Program-made: the position numbers and the translations under genes | Assembly (NCBI GenBank): GCA_947387485.1 | Contig: CANDNT010000011.1 | Coordinates: 87,618 to 151,617, forward strand | DNA from: Aquimarina rhabdastrellae | Lineage (GTDB): Bacteria; Bacteroidota; Bacteroidia; Flavobacteriales; Flavobacteriaceae | Direction of reading: 5' to 3' | DNA length: 64,000 nucleotides | Notes under the pieces: model-generated | Seen by the model: only the letters and a program-made list of their open reading frames with translations | What the model was told of the DNA's origin: nothing | Databases searched by the model: none | Part shown: positions 27,484 to 36,849 of the stretch, piece after piece | Layout of the letters: each line of letters begins with the position of its first letter | Position numbering within the stretch: the first letter of the stretch is position 1

Positions 27484-28839
27484 TTAAAACTGATATAAAA
27501 TCCTAAAAGCTATTTGTTTTTGATCTCGATAAGGGTAAAGTCCACTTCTTACATCATCTACAATAGGAATAAGACTATCAAAATTCAAAGTAATATGATC
27601 GTTCCAATCATAGGAAGCTGATAATATGTTAAAGAAATTAGTATATGGCCCATTATACATAGAAGCCCAACTTAAAGACAAATCATCTTTCATCAATTGT
27701 TTACTTAAAGCCAATAATACTGTGTAGTTATTTCTTGGAATTCCCTGAATTTTATCAGACCAATCCATAACATGATAATTCACAGTTTCCAAACTTAATG
27801 TAAAAGTACTGCTAGGAGAATAATCAACTCCAAGCGAAGCATCAATAGCATTTTTTTTAATAATCTGAAAAGATGCATCATTATATGCTTTTTTAGATTT
27901 AATTGCTAATTCACCTCTAATTAATACATTATTAATTGCTCGATTAAAAGTAATTCCTGCCATGAAAAATCGTTCTTTTTGTTGAGTAATAAGAGTTGGC
28001 GTAACCATGCGTAAAGCATATTGATTATCTATCAAATTGGCGGCCATAATACTAATATCGCTTTTTCCAAAGGTTTTTCTCCACCGTAGACCATATTCAA
28101 GTAAATTTACATCTTGCTCATCTTTTTGATATTCTACTTTTCCCTCAAAAGGATCAAAATAATATCCAGTATCTCTTCTAGGTTGTTCGTTAAACTGAGG
28201 ATAAGGTGAAAAAAACGCACTCCAATATCCAAATGACGAATATTGATCCACAGTTAACATAGGTTGTCCTATTCTTAAATCATCTATATTAAGACTCAGT
28301 GGTTCCCTATAGTCCAAACGACCAATTTCATTAGTAACAATAGCATAATCAGATTCCCCCCATACTAGTATCTGAATTCCAGCCTTAATACTTGTTTTAT
28401 TAAAACTACTTTGTAGATATGCTTCTCGGGTTCTTCCTTCAAAGGTTACTATATCATCTTCATTTTTGAATCTATGATCTTCCTTTAAAAAAGTAAAAAC
28501 CTTAGTATCCACATGTACCGAAAAATAATCCAAAAAAGTGTCAGCGTACTCTAACCTAAAAGATAACCGATTATTCATTACCCTATCTGGTTTTTCAACC
28601 TTATATGTAAATCCATATTGTACTCCTAATCTTGTAGCATTCCATATATCAGAAATCCAGAACGATTTTTCTTTTTCTTCTTCATCTACTTTAAGTTCCA
28701 TGTCGATTGTATCAAAATCTTCAAACTCTATTATACTATCATTTTCTACAGGAATCTGGGCAGACAGATATGAAACACTGAATAATGAAATTATTATTCT
28801 AACTGTTCTATTAGCGTAAGAATTCAAATTGCTCTTCAT
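27484..28839 (-). CDS. Outer-membrane beta-barrel, DUF1302-like
   Basis: About 451 residues from the ATG at 28839, which begins the better signal sequence (cleavage after YLSAQ). A short acidic region (VENDSIIEFEDFDTIDMEL) precedes amphipathic strands up to the terminal FRILYQF, an outer-membrane C-terminus. VWGESDYAIVTNEIGRLDYR and LRIGQPMLTVDQY resemble DUF1302 proteins found with RND exporters. It may form the outer-membrane part of product export or self-protection, but no inner-membrane partner is in the window. Confidence 0.6.
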   Translation of the reverse strand: MKSNLNSYANRTVRIIISLFSVSYLSAQIPVENDSIIEFEDFDTIDMELKVDEEEKEKSFWISDIWNATRLGVQYGFTYKVEKPDRVMNNRLSFRLEYADTFLDYFSVHVDTKVFTFLKEDHRFKNEDDIVTFEGRTREAYLQSSFNKTSIKAGIQILVWGESDYAIVTNEIGRLDYREPLSLNIDDLRIGQPMLTVDQYSSFGYWSAFFSPYPQFNEQPRRDTGYYFDPFEGKVEYQKDEQDVNLLEYGLRWRKTFGKSDISIMAANLIDNQYALRMVTPTLITQQKERFFMAGITFNRAINNVLIRGELAIKSKKAYNDASFQIIKKNAIDASLGVDYSPSSTFTLSLETVNYHVMDWSDKIQGIPRNNYTVLLALSKQLMKDDLSLSWASMYNGPYTNFFNILSASYDWNDHITLNFDSLIPIVDDVRSGLYPYRDQKQIAFRILYQF

Positions 28840-28881
28840 TGTATTTTGCCAGCAAAGAATAATAAAAGGTGTAAGTTTCAT

Positions 28882-29129
28882 AAAAATTACCTTTTTGAGG
28901 CTATCAAAAACTCTTTTTAGTTTTATTGGTTTCTGTTTATAAGAACTGGAATTAACAGTATCTAATAATTTATGAGGTATAATCCCATTCTGATTTGAAT
29001 ATACTTTTACAAAAAACTACAGAGGTAAACTCTAAATAAAAAAACAAAAGCATTTATATCTGATTACATTTTTTATCTAAACATTTTAAAAACCTTTTTT
29101 TCAGAAAATTCATATCAGAACGGGTATTA
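28882..29129. other. Intergenic region, beta-barrel gene to ECH1 gene
   Basis: About 250 AT-rich bases with no gene or good hairpin visible. It may carry a promoter for the outer-membrane gene, but no TAnnTTTG box is clear. Confidence 0.35.
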
Positions 29130-29906
29130 TTAGCTCTCCCAGGGAAATTGTCCAGTTTTTACAAATCTTGCTATTTTGTCCAAATTTTCCTGGTCAGAAA
29201 ACACTTCTAAATTTGCAGCCAAGGCATTTGGTTTAGCAACCTCTGTAAAATCACTAAGTTGAGTTATATAATTTTTATATCGAGTTACTCCTTTTTTCGA
29301 TAGTAATCGAAGTCTCAATAAGTGTTTTCTAAGTAAGTTTTCACTATTTTCTGCATAAACATCCACTAACCCCCAATCCTGTGCTTGCTTAGCTGTTATA
29401 GGTTGGGTCATTAATGTTAAATAATGAGCTTTGGAAAAGCCAACTCTACGAATTAAAAAAGGTAATACACAAGCTGGCATCAATCCAAACAAAAGTTCTG
29501 ACAAACTGAATACTGCTGTATCATTACACAATACAATATCGCATGCTGCAACAAAACCAATTCCGCCTGCATTAGCTTTCCCTCTTACATGTGCTATGGT
29601 GATGTACGGACCTGAAGTTAGTTTATTCCATAAATCATACATAGGTTCTGGATTTTGTTCCTCATGAAGTTTTCCGTCGTCCAGGCTTTGTTGAATCCCT
29701 TTAAAATCTGCCCCAAAACAAAATACTTCTTTAGAACCTTCTATGACAACAATCTTAACTTTATCTTTGCATTGATCAAGTACTGCTGTAAATTCCCTGA
29801 TCATATCCTGGTTAATGGCATTATTAGCTTCTGGGCGATCAATTTTAATAAAACAAATATCTTCCTCAAATTTAACCTGTATAGTTTCGTATTCAGTTGC
29901 ATTCAT
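29130..29906 (-). CDS. Enoyl-CoA hydratase-like dehydratase ECH1 of HMGS cassette
   Basis: A 258-residue crotonase. I choose the ATG at 29906, whose A overlaps the TAA of the HMG synthase gene. The oxyanion-hole stretch is KANAGGIGFVAACDI, and the SELLFGLMPACVLPFLIRR block is close to PksH-type ECH1. The C-terminus ends TGQFPWE, typical of the group. ECH1 removes water from HMG-ACP in beta-branching. The decarboxylase ECH2 that should follow is not a separate gene here but seems to be a domain in megasynthase A. Confidence 0.85.
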   Translation of the reverse strand: MNATEYETIQVKFEEDICFIKIDRPEANNAINQDMIREFTAVLDQCKDKVKIVVIEGSKEVFCFGADFKGIQQSLDDGKLHEEQNPEPMYDLWNKLTSGPYITIAHVRGKANAGGIGFVAACDIVLCNDTAVFSLSELLFGLMPACVLPFLIRRVGFSKAHYLTLMTQPITAKQAQDWGLVDVYAENSENLLRKHLLRLRLLSKKGVTRYKNYITQLSDFTEVAKPNALAANLEVFSDQENLDKIARFVKTGQFPWES

Positions 29907-31165
29907 TATGACACCCATTCGTATTCTCTTTTAAATTCTTTGATTTCCTTTAAAAACAGTGTCTCTTTCTTTAATGCTTTTCTTGCTTGCGGAATAAAAC
30001 CAGTATCCAACGTTACATTACGTGTTCCAAATTTTACTGCATTACTGCCTACCAATAGATTTTCATACTCATCCATTTGTAATTCATATCGTTTATCAAA
30101 TTGTTCTTTGATACCAAATTTTTGAATACTCTTTTGGCTTTCTTTGTTTACAATACCGCTAAAAAACTCGGAACAACAACCTGACCCATAAGAAAAACAA
30201 CCAATTCTTTGAGGTTCATTAAAAGAACCATTCTCGATTGTACTTGCTAATGACATCATAGCTGTTGCTCCCATAATATTACCAATGCGTTGACAATAGA
30301 TCAATCCAGGTACAACACGATTTTCAAAATCTACATCAATGTCCTGAGTTTTGGCTTTAACTGTCTTTCTCATTAAATTACGATGGGCTCCTTTTACCAT
30401 ACCTCCAAAAGGAGTATGAAAAGCCAAATAACTAAAAGTCTTGGCATAATCCGCCTCTGGCACACGTTTTTTATATTCGTAAAATGCATTTTCACAACAA
30501 TCCAGATAAGAAAGTAGTGATAAGTCTGAATCTCCAGCTTCTCCATCTGTAGTAGGTCTGCAAGTATCCATTACCTGATATCCATAATAGCCATTTGCTC
30601 CAATATCTACCTGGAAAACATATGGTTTTTCACTTACTAACATTGCAACTGCACCTGCCCCTCCGCTTGGTTCGGCAAAGGACCATTCCATTGTAAGAGC
30701 ATCTCCTCCTTCTTCTATCATAAAACGGGATACATCTGTAGCGATTACAAGAGCCTTTGCTCCGGGAGAGGTTTGAGACAAAATAAAATTAATGGCCATT
30801 TGAAATCCTGCTACTCCAGAATAGCAGGCATTTTTTAATTCAAACAAGCGACAATTACGATTTAATCCTAATATCTCATGAAAATATGTGCTCATGGATT
30901 TTCCAAAATCAAAAGATGATTCTGTACATGAAATTACCAATTCGATACGATCTTTTTCTTCTGAACTAAGTGAATCTATAATAGGTTTGGCTGCATTTAC
31001 ACCAAATGTAACTGGATCTTCATAAGGTAATGCTACGGTTTTTTCTTTCATTAAGAGATTCTTAAATCTAGATGTATCAAGTTTACGATGTTTGGCAAGT
31101 TTTTCTACGTCTAAAAATGCTGTACCTGCAAAAACATTCATTGCTTCAATTCCTGCTATTCGCAT
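29906..31165 (-). CDS. HMG-CoA synthase homologue for beta-branching
   Basis: A 419-residue enzyme of the PksG type. The nucleophile Cys114 lies in LKNACYSGVAG, the general acid Glu82 in CTESSFD, and His250 in FHTPFGGMVKGAHRN. It condenses acetyl-ACP with a beta-ketoacyl-ACP on the synthase to start a beta-branch. The ECH1 gene begins within its stop codon, so the two are coupled. A 469-base gap lies upstream, so this gene probably opens its own transcript. Confidence 0.9.
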   Translation of the reverse strand: MRIAGIEAMNVFAGTAFLDVEKLAKHRKLDTSRFKNLLMKEKTVALPYEDPVTFGVNAAKPIIDSLSSEEKDRIELVISCTESSFDFGKSMSTYFHEILGLNRNCRLFELKNACYSGVAGFQMAINFILSQTSPGAKALVIATDVSRFMIEEGGDALTMEWSFAEPSGGAGAVAMLVSEKPYVFQVDIGANGYYGYQVMDTCRPTTDGEAGDSDLSLLSYLDCCENAFYEYKKRVPEADYAKTFSYLAFHTPFGGMVKGAHRNLMRKTVKAKTQDIDVDFENRVVPGLIYCQRIGNIMGATAMMSLASTIENGSFNEPQRIGCFSYGSGCCSEFFSGIVNKESQKSIQKFGIKEQFDKRYELQMDEYENLLVGSNAVKFGTRNVTLDTGFIPQARKALKKETLFLKEIKEFKREYEWVS

Positions 31166-31634
31166 ATATATTTATAATATTAAATGGTTAAAAAATATTT
31201 TTTCTTGGTTTACTGTATTTTGATTACTTTAAAATCAATACTAAATCATTCTTATTGTAATAATAGATATACCTCTCAACTCAAAGAGATAATTATGCAG
31301 TAACTATTTGGTATATTTTCTTATTCAAAAAAATTAAGAAATCTATCTCATCTATTTGAAATATATCTATTCATAAGGTCAAACAGCTAAGAGCTATTTA
31401 TACAGGTAATCTCTTATGTATTCTAACACAAGGATTATCAATTTATAAATGGAAATGTATTTATATTTATGAGTAGGATAAAACTAAAATTCTATACTTA
31501 TTCTTCTACTTTGGTATCTTGAGTAAAACGGCAAACATTTGTAGTAGGCTTATCCACTCCATTTTAAACTATATAAATATGAATGATTGTTTTAAAAGTA
31601 ATTTGGTTTAGAACTGAATTAGTTCTTTTGTTTA
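31166..31634. other. Long intergenic region upstream of HMG synthase
   Basis: About 470 AT-rich bases. I find no reading frame of note and no clear TAnnTTTG box on the minus strand. A short stem (AGAACT/AGTTCT, about 31610-31626) lies just after the desulfurase stop but lacks a T run. The gap probably holds a promoter for the HMG synthase genes. Confidence 0.4.
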
Positions 31635-33629
31635 TTATGCGTAGACTCTTTGAGCTGCTTTCTTAGAAAAATCATCAAGTTGCTTTTGAAAATCTGCCTC
31701 TGCTTTAGCATTTGCTTTCTTTTGTGCTCCACTAAGTTTTTCTTTATTTTGTTGGATCAATTTATGCAATACTTCAAGTAAAATATCTATATCTTCTTCT
31801 GTATTTTCTATTCCTAAACTAACCCTAACAACTCCTGGTAATTGAGTTTTTGGAGCTACTGTCAACACAACACGTTGTACCTGTTCGAGTACTGGGCTAA
31901 TTCCTGTTATTTTTTTAACTAATAAATGAGAACAATGACAACCATATCTTACACCAATACCTCCTTTATGGAACATTTCTTCTGCTAATTTATTGTGCAA
32001 AATTCCTTTTGTCTCAAAAACAATTACCCCTATCCTATTGTCAAATTGAGAAGATTTTGGATCATTTACTCCAAAAACATCAAGACCTGGTATTTTAGCC
32101 ATTCCTTCAAGTGCTCTTTTAGTCAAAGCCTGTTCATCTTCATGTACAACATCCATTCCTATACGCTGCAAAAGTATCAGAGCCTTACCTAATGAAGCTA
32201 TCCCTCCTATATTCTCTTCTCCTGATGATTGAAGTCTCTTTATCTTATCCTTATTATAATTAAGTAATCCCTTTTTTACTACTAATACTCCAGTACCAAA
32301 TGGCGCATAAACCTTATGAGCTGAGAAAGCCATAAAATCTATATCATCTTTTTCCATATCTACCTTTAGGTGAGCTACTACTTGGGCTCCATCAACCAAA
32401 ATTTTTGCTCCATACCGATGCGCAATTTTAGAAATTTCTGTAACATCATTACAACTTCCCAAAACATTTGAAGCGCCACTAATAGCAATAATTTTTATAC
32501 GTTTCTTTCCATACTTCTGTTCTTGATTATACTCCTTAAGATTATTTTCTAATTCTGCTAAATCTACAAACCCTTCACTATTTACATCTAATCTGATTAA
32601 CGACTTTTTTGATACCATACGCCATGGCAAATCATTTGATGAATGTTCAAGTAAGGAAATTAATACTACTGGGTCTACATCATTTTTTGATGTTGTCATT
32701 AAACTTTCAGAGACAAGGTTTATTGATTCAGTAGTATTTTTGGTAAAAATTATATCGTATTTTTCTAAAGATGCTCCCAGAATTTCACTACATACAGTAC
32801 TTACTTCTCTAACAACTTCCTCTCTTCTCTTTTTCGATAATCTCAAGGATTTACGAAAAGTATCCCATATTGGTATAAATGTAGGAGTACTTGCACTATT
32901 ATCGAGATTAACGAATGGCTTTTCTCCCTCTAAGGTAGGTACAATAGATCCACGACCTATTAATGTTTTCCTAAGTTTTTTCAATAGTTCCACCCCAGAA
33001 TATTCAATAAGCTTATCTTGATAAAGCAATTCATTTACTTCAATATTTATCGGAGATAATTCCTTAAAGATATTTTTTCCATATTTTTTCATCAATAATA
33101 GAGCCTTACTAAATGTAATCACATTTATAATTGCGGGAGTACCTGGTTCAAATTTATCTGGTCCAGTATTCCAAATAATCCAACTCGCAGCAACCAATCT
33201 TGCTGTACCTCCACCACACTCTGAAGGAGCTCCTGTTGGTAATGCTTTTTTATCAATAGCTAACGCAGTTATTCCTAACGGAATTCCTATATCTATACTT
33301 GTTAAAGTTTTATAGTTTCCAGGTTTAAGTTCCAAAATCAAATCTTTTGTACGTTTTGGAGAACAAAAGATTACGATATACTTATCCTTGTTCAAATTCA
33401 TATATTCTATAGCTATATTTCTAGCTTGTTCGTATAAATATGAAGATACCATTGAATTGTGCCCACTTCCACGATGTACGTTGGAATAAGTCTCTAATGC
33501 AGCATATACACCACGCTCCAGCTCTTCAAATACTGCCTCTGATCCATTACTATTTTGAGTCCTTTTTTCATTTTTTTTGAGTTGGCGAATGTTTGATGCC
33601 TCATACTCATTGTACATGGTTGTTTCCAT
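31635..33629 (-). CDS. Large class V aminotransferase/cysteine-desulfurase-like enzyme
   Basis: A 664-residue PLP enzyme, far longer than usual desulfurases (about 400). The PLP Lys is Lys439 in FSAHKVYAPFG. Cys564 and Cys566 (YGCHCSHLL) lie where the sulfur-carrying Cys loop is expected. Residues 1-235 contain YSNVHRGSGHNSMVSSYLYE, which normally sits in the N-terminal part of a class V fold; the main fold begins later at FVNLDNSAST and lacks it. The front thus looks like a displaced or duplicated part. A Lys/Glu/Ala-rich tail closes it. It probably mobilises sulfur from cysteine for the cluster product; substrate unproven. Confidence 0.7.
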   Translation of the reverse strand: METTMYNEYEASNIRQLKKNEKRTQNSNGSEAVFEELERGVYAALETYSNVHRGSGHNSMVSSYLYEQARNIAIEYMNLNKDKYIVIFCSPKRTKDLILELKPGNYKTLTSIDIGIPLGITALAIDKKALPTGAPSECGGGTARLVAASWIIWNTGPDKFEPGTPAIINVITFSKALLLMKKYGKNIFKELSPINIEVNELLYQDKLIEYSGVELLKKLRKTLIGRGSIVPTLEGEKPFVNLDNSASTPTFIPIWDTFRKSLRLSKKRREEVVREVSTVCSEILGASLEKYDIIFTKNTTESINLVSESLMTTSKNDVDPVVLISLLEHSSNDLPWRMVSKKSLIRLDVNSEGFVDLAELENNLKEYNQEQKYGKKRIKIIAISGASNVLGSCNDVTEISKIAHRYGAKILVDGAQVVAHLKVDMEKDDIDFMAFSAHKVYAPFGTGVLVVKKGLLNYNKDKIKRLQSSGEENIGGIASLGKALILLQRIGMDVVHEDEQALTKRALEGMAKIPGLDVFGVNDPKSSQFDNRIGVIVFETKGILHNKLAEEMFHKGGIGVRYGCHCSHLLVKKITGISPVLEQVQRVVLTVAPKTQLPGVVRVSLGIENTEEDIDILLEVLHKLIQQNKEKLSGAQKKANAKAEADFQKQLDDFSKKAAQRVYA

Positions 33630-33690
33630 TTTGAACCTTGTTTTATTTGGTTTTTATTTAATTAGTATTCCCTTCCTATTACAAGATTTC

Positions 33691-34320
33691 TTACTTTTTT
33701 TGTGCTATAATTAAATACTGTCGCCCTCTTCGACGTATACATTCTGTTTTCAGAATTTTAAATTCCGTATTAAAAATTAATTCTTCTAATTCTGAAAGAT
33801 TATAAATTCTCAAATTAGGAATTAATCCAATCTTACTTATTAAAGATAGAGACATTCCCATCAAAGATCTTTTACCTAAACAAGGAGTTACAGAAATAAA
33901 TAATCCTCCAGGTTTTAACAATTCATGTATTCTTTTTAATATATTAGGTATATCATCAACCAAATGAAGCACATACATTCCTAAAATAACATCAAAACCT
34001 TCTTTCTTATATCTTGAATCAAATATCGTTGTATGTGTATATTCTACGTTTTGTATACCTTCTTTATTGGCTTTATCCCTTGCTATATTGATCATTTTTG
34101 ATGATATATCCATCCCATATACCATTTTAACATGATGAGCAATTTCGTTTGCTAATAATCCTGTAGCACATCCAAAATCTAATACGCAGTCTTCTTTGTG
34201 GAGGTATTTTTTAGTTTTTTCCAAGATTTTAACTCTTCCTTCTCTATCTTTCATTTCCTCTTTATCATACCCTTTGGCACTTTTGTCCCAAAAACTTTCA
34301 GATTTATCTATTGTATGCAT
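33691..34320 (-). CDS. SAM-dependent methyltransferase, class I
   Basis: A 209-residue methyltransferase. Motif I is VLDFGCATG (residues 46-54), the acidic motif II is VYGMDISS, and LKPGGLFISVTP marks motif IV-V. The start HTIDKSESFWDKSAKGYD fits this family. It lies between two cysteine-desulfurase-like genes, which suggests S-methylation of a thiol, but O-methylation of the polyketide is equally possible. The megasynthases carry no methyltransferase domain. Confidence 0.85.
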   Translation of the reverse strand: MHTIDKSESFWDKSAKGYDKEEMKDREGRVKILEKTKKYLHKEDCVLDFGCATGLLANEIAHHVKMVYGMDISSKMINIARDKANKEGIQNVEYTHTTIFDSRYKKEGFDVILGMYVLHLVDDIPNILKRIHELLKPGGLFISVTPCLGKRSLMGMSLSLISKIGLIPNLRIYNLSELEELIFNTEFKILKTECIRRRGRQYLIIAQKK

Positions 34321-34531
34321 TTGGTTAATCGTATTTATTCAATTTATAAATTCTAGTTATATCAAGTGTATATATAAAAACATCAATCCTTTATTAAATC
34401 ATTATCTAACATAAAGGGTTGTGCATTTTACTCTAGTAATTTAAGTATATAACTAGTTTTATACTAGTTAACATTGAAAAAATAGCTATATAAAATTCCC
34501 CTTTTTAAATTCATATCAATAAAACTAGATA

Positions 34532-35737
34532 TTACAATCTAAGTTCTTGACTTTTTAATTTTATTACTGTTCCAGTTTCTTCTCTTTTTTTCTCCTCCAA
34601 ATATTGCTTTAATACCTTTAATGTATATTTGATATGCTTGTACTTTGTATCATTACCAAAACTAATCCGAATAGATTCCTGAGCTTCCTTATCCGTCAAT
34701 CCTATTGCTTTTAATACATGAGATGGTTTGTTTGAAGAAGAACTACAGGCTGAACCAGCTGAAACAGCTATTCCTTGATAATCTAATGCTCTCATTAATT
34801 CACCACTTGTAATTCCAGGAAAGGTTAAATTGATTGTATTTGTTAAACAATTATCCATTGGAGAATTAATAATAATATCGCTTTTTATAACTTTTAACTC
34901 ATCAATAAAATGTTTTTTAAGAAATGTATTTTTTGATGTATTAGAAATAAGCTTTTTCACTTGTTTACAGGCCTCACCAAAACCAGCTATGTTGTGAATT
35001 GACTCGGTACCAGCACGCATTCCTTCTTCCTGATGTCCCCCATGAATATAAGACTCCAATGGGCTACTAATTCTGGAATACCATGCTCCTACTCCTTTAG
35101 GTCCATAAAGTTTATGAGCAGAAAATGTTGCATAATCAACACCAAGTTCTTTAACATTTATTGGTATTTTCCCTAAAGCTTGCACACAATCCGAAAAAAC
35201 CAATGCATTTTTAACCTTGGCCAGTTTCGTTATTTTTTTTACATCCTGTATAGTACCTATTTCATTATTTGCCAACATACAACAAACCAAAAAGGTTTTG
35301 TCGTCTATCATATCTTCTAGATCTTTAAGTAAAACACGACCTGATTTATCTACTGGACAATATTGTACTTCAATTCCTAATTTACTTATATACTCTAGAG
35401 TACTCATCACAGATGGATGTTCTATTGGTGTAGAAATTATTTTATTTTTTTCTGGATAGAATATATTACTTACTGTTTTTAACAACGCATTATTTGATTC
35501 TGTGGCACAACTGGAAAAATATACTTCATGTGAATGTGCTCCTATCGCAGTTGCGACTTGTTCTCTGGCTTTTTCAATAATCTGTGCAGACATTTTCCCT
35601 TTAGCATAGCCAGAAGAAGGATTACCCCAATAAGATTTCAATACTTGATTCATAACACTTCTAACTTTTGGAGTGACCTTAGTAGTTGCATTATTATCAA
35701 AATAGACTCTGTTTTTACTCAATAACTGTTTTATCAT
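34532..35737 (-). CDS. NifS/IscS-like cysteine desulfurase
   Basis: A 401-residue PLP enzyme with every family mark: YFDNNATTKV at the start, the PLP Lys209 in FSAHKLYGPKG, and the sulfur-carrying Cys331 in GSACSSSS. It removes sulfur from cysteine as a persulfide. No iron-sulfur assembly gene is near, so it is likely dedicated to the cluster; thiotetronate clusters are a known precedent for such an enzyme beside a polyketide synthase. The redox protein gene ends 16 bases upstream, so the two are co-transcribed. Confidence 0.9.
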   Translation of the reverse strand: MIKQLLSKNRVYFDNNATTKVTPKVRSVMNQVLKSYWGNPSSGYAKGKMSAQIIEKAREQVATAIGAHSHEVYFSSCATESNNALLKTVSNIFYPEKNKIISTPIEHPSVMSTLEYISKLGIEVQYCPVDKSGRVLLKDLEDMIDDKTFLVCCMLANNEIGTIQDVKKITKLAKVKNALVFSDCVQALGKIPINVKELGVDYATFSAHKLYGPKGVGAWYSRISSPLESYIHGGHQEEGMRAGTESIHNIAGFGEACKQVKKLISNTSKNTFLKKHFIDELKVIKSDIIINSPMDNCLTNTINLTFPGITSGELMRALDYQGIAVSAGSACSSSSNKPSHVLKAIGLTDKEAQESIRISFGNDTKYKHIKYTLKVLKQYLEEKKREETGTVIKLKSQELRL

Positions 35738-35753
35738 GATAATAGTCTTTAAA

Positions 35754-36575
35754 TTATAAAGCAGCTAGCGCTTCAATGATCTTTTGACAACCTCCTTTTT
35801 TGATATAATCAGAATGATCATCAATGTCTTTAAACTCTTTTTTGGTAATTTTACTACACAACACTTCTGAATCTGTCTGCATATAAAAAGCTCTCAACAT
35901 TTTTTTGGTTTCCAAACTATCAAATGATGAAGGAGATTTGCCTGGATTCTTTTTTATCCAGTCCACCATCTTGTACCAAATTGCCGCACTTAGTGCCCCG
36001 CATTCTTTACCACTTAACCCAAGTCCTCCTGCATATCCTGCAACCATAAGCATTTCTTCTTCAGTAGCTCCCATCTTTCTAACCACTTCTGATGCACAAC
36101 TTACTGATCCTGGACAGAAATTTACAGATTCATCTGACAAACCCTCATCTGCCGATTTAATTGCCTCAGGAGCCCATCTCCCTGCCAGCTTCATACACCC
36201 GAATGCTTTTCCTGTAAACAATACTTTAAGAGGCGCTAATTTACCTGTAAGATCCATATCTGTGATTTCCCGGCAACTGATTGTATTTGTTCTTTTTTTA
36301 AAAGACTCCATTAAGTGCTGTGTGGCTGTAATGGCCATTGCTATAGCCTCTCCAATATCTTCATTTCTACGATATGATTCTGCCCCTGCCGCCAAAACTG
36401 CACCTCCTATCATTCCACATTGATATCCTCTGTTTAGTAACCCTCCTGCAAAGGGAGATGCTGCTATTTCTGCTATTTCGTTTGGCACACCATATTCTGT
36501 ATTGAGTAGAGAGCAAAATGCTGTACCACAAGTCCCTTTGGATAGTACCTTTAATCCTTCTTTGATAGCTTTCAT
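35754..36575 (-). CDS. C_GCAxxG_C_C family redox-active protein, two repeats
   Basis: A 273-residue protein holding two copies of the C_GCAxxG_C_C unit: GTCGTAFCSLL with YQCGMIGGAVLAAG (about residues 14-63), and VSCASEVVRK with KECGALSAAIW (about residues 158-205). The conserved Cys pairs are typical of this poorly studied redox family, thought to form disulfides or bind metal. Its place directly before the IscS-like gene suggests it accepts or passes on persulfide sulfur. That is inference. Confidence 0.75.
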   Translation of the reverse strand: MKAIKEGLKVLSKGTCGTAFCSLLNTEYGVPNEIAEIAASPFAGGLLNRGYQCGMIGGAVLAAGAESYRRNEDIGEAIAMAITATQHLMESFKKRTNTISCREITDMDLTGKLAPLKVLFTGKAFGCMKLAGRWAPEAIKSADEGLSDESVNFCPGSVSCASEVVRKMGATEEEMLMVAGYAGGLGLSGKECGALSAAIWYKMVDWIKKNPGKSPSSFDSLETKKMLRAFYMQTDSEVLCSKITKKEFKDIDDHSDYIKKGGCQKIIEALAAL

Positions 36576-36727
36576 AATGAAAATTTAAGTAAGTTTTAAT
36601 TAAATATGTAATCAGAAAATCTTCTAGAAAATAGATGCCGATTGTTTAATTGAAATGAGTAGCTTATTTATAAAACTGATATAACAATCGCCTCAATCAA
36701 CTTCAGTATTTCTGATTTTTATGTTAC

Positions 36728-36764
36728 CCTTAACCATGTGAAAAACATATCATATCTGTTAAGG
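36728..36764. repeat. Imperfect inverted repeat upstream of redox-protein gene
   Basis: CCTTAAC (36728-36734) and GTTAAGG (36758-36764) form outer arms; ATGT/ACAT lies inside. It is in the 274-base gap between megasynthase B and the redox protein. No T run follows on either strand, so a terminator is unlikely; an operator or RNA structure is possible. Confidence 0.3.
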
Positions 36765-36849
36765 TTATTAAAATGATTGTTTGTGTTTAATGGAGTTTCG
36801 TATTACTCGGCGTTTTCTTAATTCAAATTATCTATCGACTATAGATATT

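Noticed and set aside
31600..31634. Hairpin AGAACT/AGTTCT as terminator of the large desulfurase gene
   Set aside because: The stem is short and no T run follows on the minus strand.
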